This document shows positions 5,085 to 7,128 of a stretch of DNA of 7,128 nucleotides, one piece after another. The notes below the pieces were generated by a model that was not told where the DNA came from, did not search any database, and was given only the letters and a program-made list of their open reading frames with translations. The stretch comes from Pseudomonadota bacterium (GTDB lineage Bacteria; Pseudomonadota; Alphaproteobacteria; Rhizobiales; Rhizobiaceae). Numbering within the stretch: the first letter of the stretch is position 1; each line of letters opens with the position of its first letter. Location of the stretch: positions 1 through 7,128 of the forward strand of contig QGUU01000125.1 in the NCBI GenBank assembly GCA_003242525.1. The letters are read 5' to 3'. A program made the translations under genes and the position numbers.

Positions 5085-7128
5085 TCAGAAGAAGCCTTTT
5101 CTCTGCCACCAACCAACACGCTTGGGCTTATCTTCGACCGGCTCGGGTGCCGGGTCGTCGGCCGCAGGCGCAGCTACGTTCGACGCTGCTTCCTCGGCTG
5201 CATGTTGAGCGTCAACTGCAGAAGGTTCGGCAGCGTCCGCAGCCGCGCCATTGGCGGTAATCTTGCGCGCTGCCCGTTTCTTCTTTTCAGGCTCCGCCTC
5301 GGGCGTGGCTACGGACGATGCGTCAGCCAAATCCGGACCAGCTTCTGCAGGCTCGGCCTGGGTTTCTGCCGCCTTGCCTGCCTCGGTGGCGCTGTTATCC
5401 TCGGTCTTCCTGGCCTTTACGCTGCGCCGCCGCTTCGGTTTTTCCGCGAGCGCCTCTTCGGCCGCCTCTTCGCTCACAACCGAAGGCTCCATAGTTTCCG
5501 AAGACGCGGTCTCCTCGGCCACCTCGGACACAGCTTCTGTCGCGGTTTCCTCCTCGTCGCTCGCATGCGCTTCGGCGTTGACGGCCTCATCACCTTCGCG
5601 GCGGTTGCGCTTGCCACCTCGCTTGCCGCGGCGGCGCTTCTTCGCCGAGCTTCCTTCGCTCGCCTGATCGGTGGCCGCGAGTTCGCCGACATCCGGTTTG
5701 GAGGTCTCTGTCACATCGCTGTCTGACTCATCGCCGGCGGTGTCGTGGTCCGAGACGCCCTGCGTGGCTTCAGCCTCGGACGAGGCTTCCGATTCTTCGG
5801 AGTCGTCGTGACCGGATTGCGCAGCAATCGATTCCTGATCGCGGTCACGTCCGCCACGGCGACGCCTGCGGCGCCGACGCTTGCGCTGGCCCTCACTCTC
5901 CTTGCGATCAAGGTCATGCGCTTCGGCCTGATCCTCCTGGATGTCCTCCTCTTCGACCTCTGCATCCGCCTCTTCGGCCTCGATATAGGCTTGTGGCCGG
6001 CTTTCGACGAAACCTTCCGGCTTCTCGGCGAGTGCACCGCGGGCGATGGCGTAGTGCTGGGTTCCAAGTGAATCGTCCGCCTCGATCGTGATGTTCACGC
6101 CGAAACGCCGCTCCAGGTCCACCAGGGTGGACCGCTTGTGGTTGAGTACATAGAGCGCAGTAGTCGGAGTGGTGCGCACGATGATGTGGTTGCGAGAATC
6201 CTTCAGAAGGAATTCCTCCACCGCGCGCACCACCATAAGTGCAACCGAGGAATCGGAACGCACATGGCCGGTGCCGCCACAGTGCGGGCAAGGCTTCGTG
6301 GTCGATTCCAGCACGGAGGAACGGATACGCTGCCGGCTCATCTCCAGCAGGCCGAAATGGGAAATCCGGCCCACCTGGATGCGGGCGCGATCATTCTTCA
6401 GGCATTCCTTGAGCTTCTTCTCGACAGCCCGGTTGTTCCGGTTTTCCTCCATGTCGATGAAGTCGATGACGATCAGGCCGGCAAGGTCCCGCAGGCGCAA
6501 CTGGCGTGCAATTTCCTCGGCCGCTTCCAGGTTCGTCTGCAGCGCGGTTTCCTCGATTGAGTGCTCGCGTGTCGAGCGACCGGAATTGACATCGATCGAA
6601 ACCAGGGCTTCGGTCTGATTGATGATGAGATAACCGCCGCTCTTCAGCGTCACCTGCGGCTGCAGCATCTTGTCGAGCTGGGCCTCGATGCCGTTGCGCG
6701 CGAAAATCGGCGTTGCCTCGCGATAGGGCTGGACCACCTTTGCGTGGCTGGGCATCAGCATGCGCATGAAGTCCTTGGCCTCGCGATAACCTTCCTCGCC
6801 CGCGACGAGGATCTGGTCGATGTCCTTGTTGTAGAGGTCGCGAACCGAACGCTTAATGAGCGAACCTTCCTCATAGACGAGGGCAGGGGCCGTGGATTGC
6901 AGCGTGAGATTGCGCACATTCTCCCACAACCGCATCAAATATTCATAATCCCGCTTGATCTCGGCCTTGGTGCGGCTTTCGCCCGCGGTGCGCAGGATGA
7001 CGCCCATCCCCTTGGGCACGTCGAGTTCCGCGACCACTTCCTTGAGGCGCTTGCGGTCCTGGGGATTGGTGATCTTGCGGGAGATTCCGCCACCGCGCGG
7101 CGTGTTGGGCATGAGCACCGAATAGCGG
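5085..7128 (-). CDS. rne: Ribonuclease E/G, degradosome scaffold (N-terminus beyond the window)
   Basis: RNase E cuts AU-rich single-stranded RNA in mRNA decay and in rRNA and tRNA processing. About 680 residues are visible; the reading frame runs off the right edge, so the S1 domain is missing here and the GTG at 7116-7118 is internal. Numbering from that GTG, Arg43-Thr44 (ILRTAG) match the 5'-monophosphate sensor, Asp176 (SIDVNS) and Asp219 (VIDFIDM) are the catalytic magnesium ligands with the E. coli spacing of 43, and Cys277-x-x-Cys280 (CPHC) is the zinc link, 58 residues after Asp219 as in E. coli. From about residue 375 the protein is acidic low-complexity sequence interrupted by basic patches at 412-424 (eight to nine consecutive arginines), 493-507, 561-570 and 611-619, the usual RNA-binding or partner-binding islands of the degradosome scaffold. 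It ends in VGWWQRKGFF; a C-terminal GWW peptide binds PNPase in Caulobacter RNase E. A terminator follows the stop. Confidence 0.97.
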   Translation of the reverse strand, partial: RYSVLMPNTPRGGGISRKITNPQDRKRLKEVVAELDVPKGMGVILRTAGESRTKAEIKRDYEYLMRLWENVRNLTLQSTAPALVYEEGSLIKRSVRDLYNKDIDQILVAGEEGYREAKDFMRMLMPSHAKVVQPYREATPIFARNGIEAQLDKMLQPQVTLKSGGYLIINQTEALVSIDVNSGRSTREHSIEETALQTNLEAAEEIARQLRLRDLAGLIVIDFIDMEENRNNRAVEKKLKECLKNDRARIQVGRISHFGLLEMSRQRIRSSVLESTTKPCPHCGGTGHVRSDSSVALMVVRAVEEFLLKDSRNHIIVRTTPTTALYVLNHKRSTLVDLERRFGVNITIEADDSLGTQHYAIARGALAEKPEGFVESRPQAYIEAEEADAEVEEEDIQEDQAEAHDLDRKESEGQRKRRRRRRRRGGRDRDQESIAAQSGHDDSEESEASSEAEATQGVSDHDTAGDESDSDVTETSKPDVGELAATDQASEGSSAKKRRRGKRGGKRNRREGDEAVNAEAHASDEEETATEAVSEVAEETASSETMEPSVVSEEAAEEALAEKPKRRRSVKARKTEDNSATEAGKAAETQAEPAEAGPDLADASSVATPEAEPEKKKRAARKITANGAAADAAEPSAVDAQHAAEEAASNVAAPAADDPAPEPVEDKPKRVGWWQRKGFF

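Noticed and set aside
5070..5726. Long open frames on the plus strand opposite the RNase E tail (including 5251-5667)
   Set aside because: They are antisense to the low-complexity acidic and basic region of rne, whose biased codons remove stop codons from the other strand. Their products are Arg/Leu/Phe- or Ser/Ala-rich with no domain, and they have no ribosome-binding sites.
6138..6618. Open frames on the plus strand opposite the RNase E catalytic domain
   Set aside because: They are antisense to the conserved magnesium- and zinc-ligand segments of rne and have no recognisable protein content.
1..7128. Search for CRISPR arrays, insertion sequences, phage genes or defence systems
   Set aside because: No spaced direct-repeat array, transposase, terminal inverted repeats or toxin-antitoxin pair could be seen; the genes are core housekeeping or small rhizobial genes.

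Overview
The window looks like ordinary chromosome from an alphaproteobacterium of the order Rhizobiales, most likely near Mesorhizobium and the Phyllobacteriaceae. The basis is high GC content, a DUF982 protein (a family largely confined to rhizobia), a long methionine aminopeptidase with the rhizobial-type N-terminus, and an RNase E ending in the alphaproteobacterial GWW peptide. The genus is inferred, not demonstrated.

Layout, left to right. Positions 1-770 hold the 3' end of a DUF2157-type membrane protein gene, overlapping by ATGA a gene for a membrane-anchored GDYXXLXY protein (+ strand). A tRNA-Leu(UAG) gene lies at 844-928. A 300-base stretch without a gene (929-1228) precedes tig (trigger factor, 1229-2701, + strand), which ends in a 16-bp tandem duplication spanning its stop codon and then a strong terminator. 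On the minus strand, map (methionine aminopeptidase) is followed by radC, with radC converging on tig. A DUF982 gene (4685-4972, + strand) is divergent from map and convergent with the last gene. That gene is the 3' two-thirds or more of rne (RNase E/G, - strand), which runs off the right edge; a stem-loop terminator lies between the DUF982 gene and rne.

How the genes relate. Trigger factor and methionine aminopeptidase both act on nascent chains at the ribosomal exit tunnel, and tRNA-Leu also serves translation. RNase E is the scaffold of the RNA degradosome. They are separate transcription units, so the shared theme is housekeeping and not an operon. The DUF2157/GDYXXLXY pair and the DUF982 protein have no established function.

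I found no mobile element, CRISPR array, phage gene or defence cassette, and nothing that amounts to a new multi-gene system. The points worth a second look are small: two tandem micro-duplications (at the tig stop codon and at the map start), start-codon choices for radC, map and the DUF982 gene, a terminator-like hairpin in a divergent intergenic region, possible competing hairpins upstream of tig, and the basic or acidic low-complexity tails of trigger factor and RNase E.
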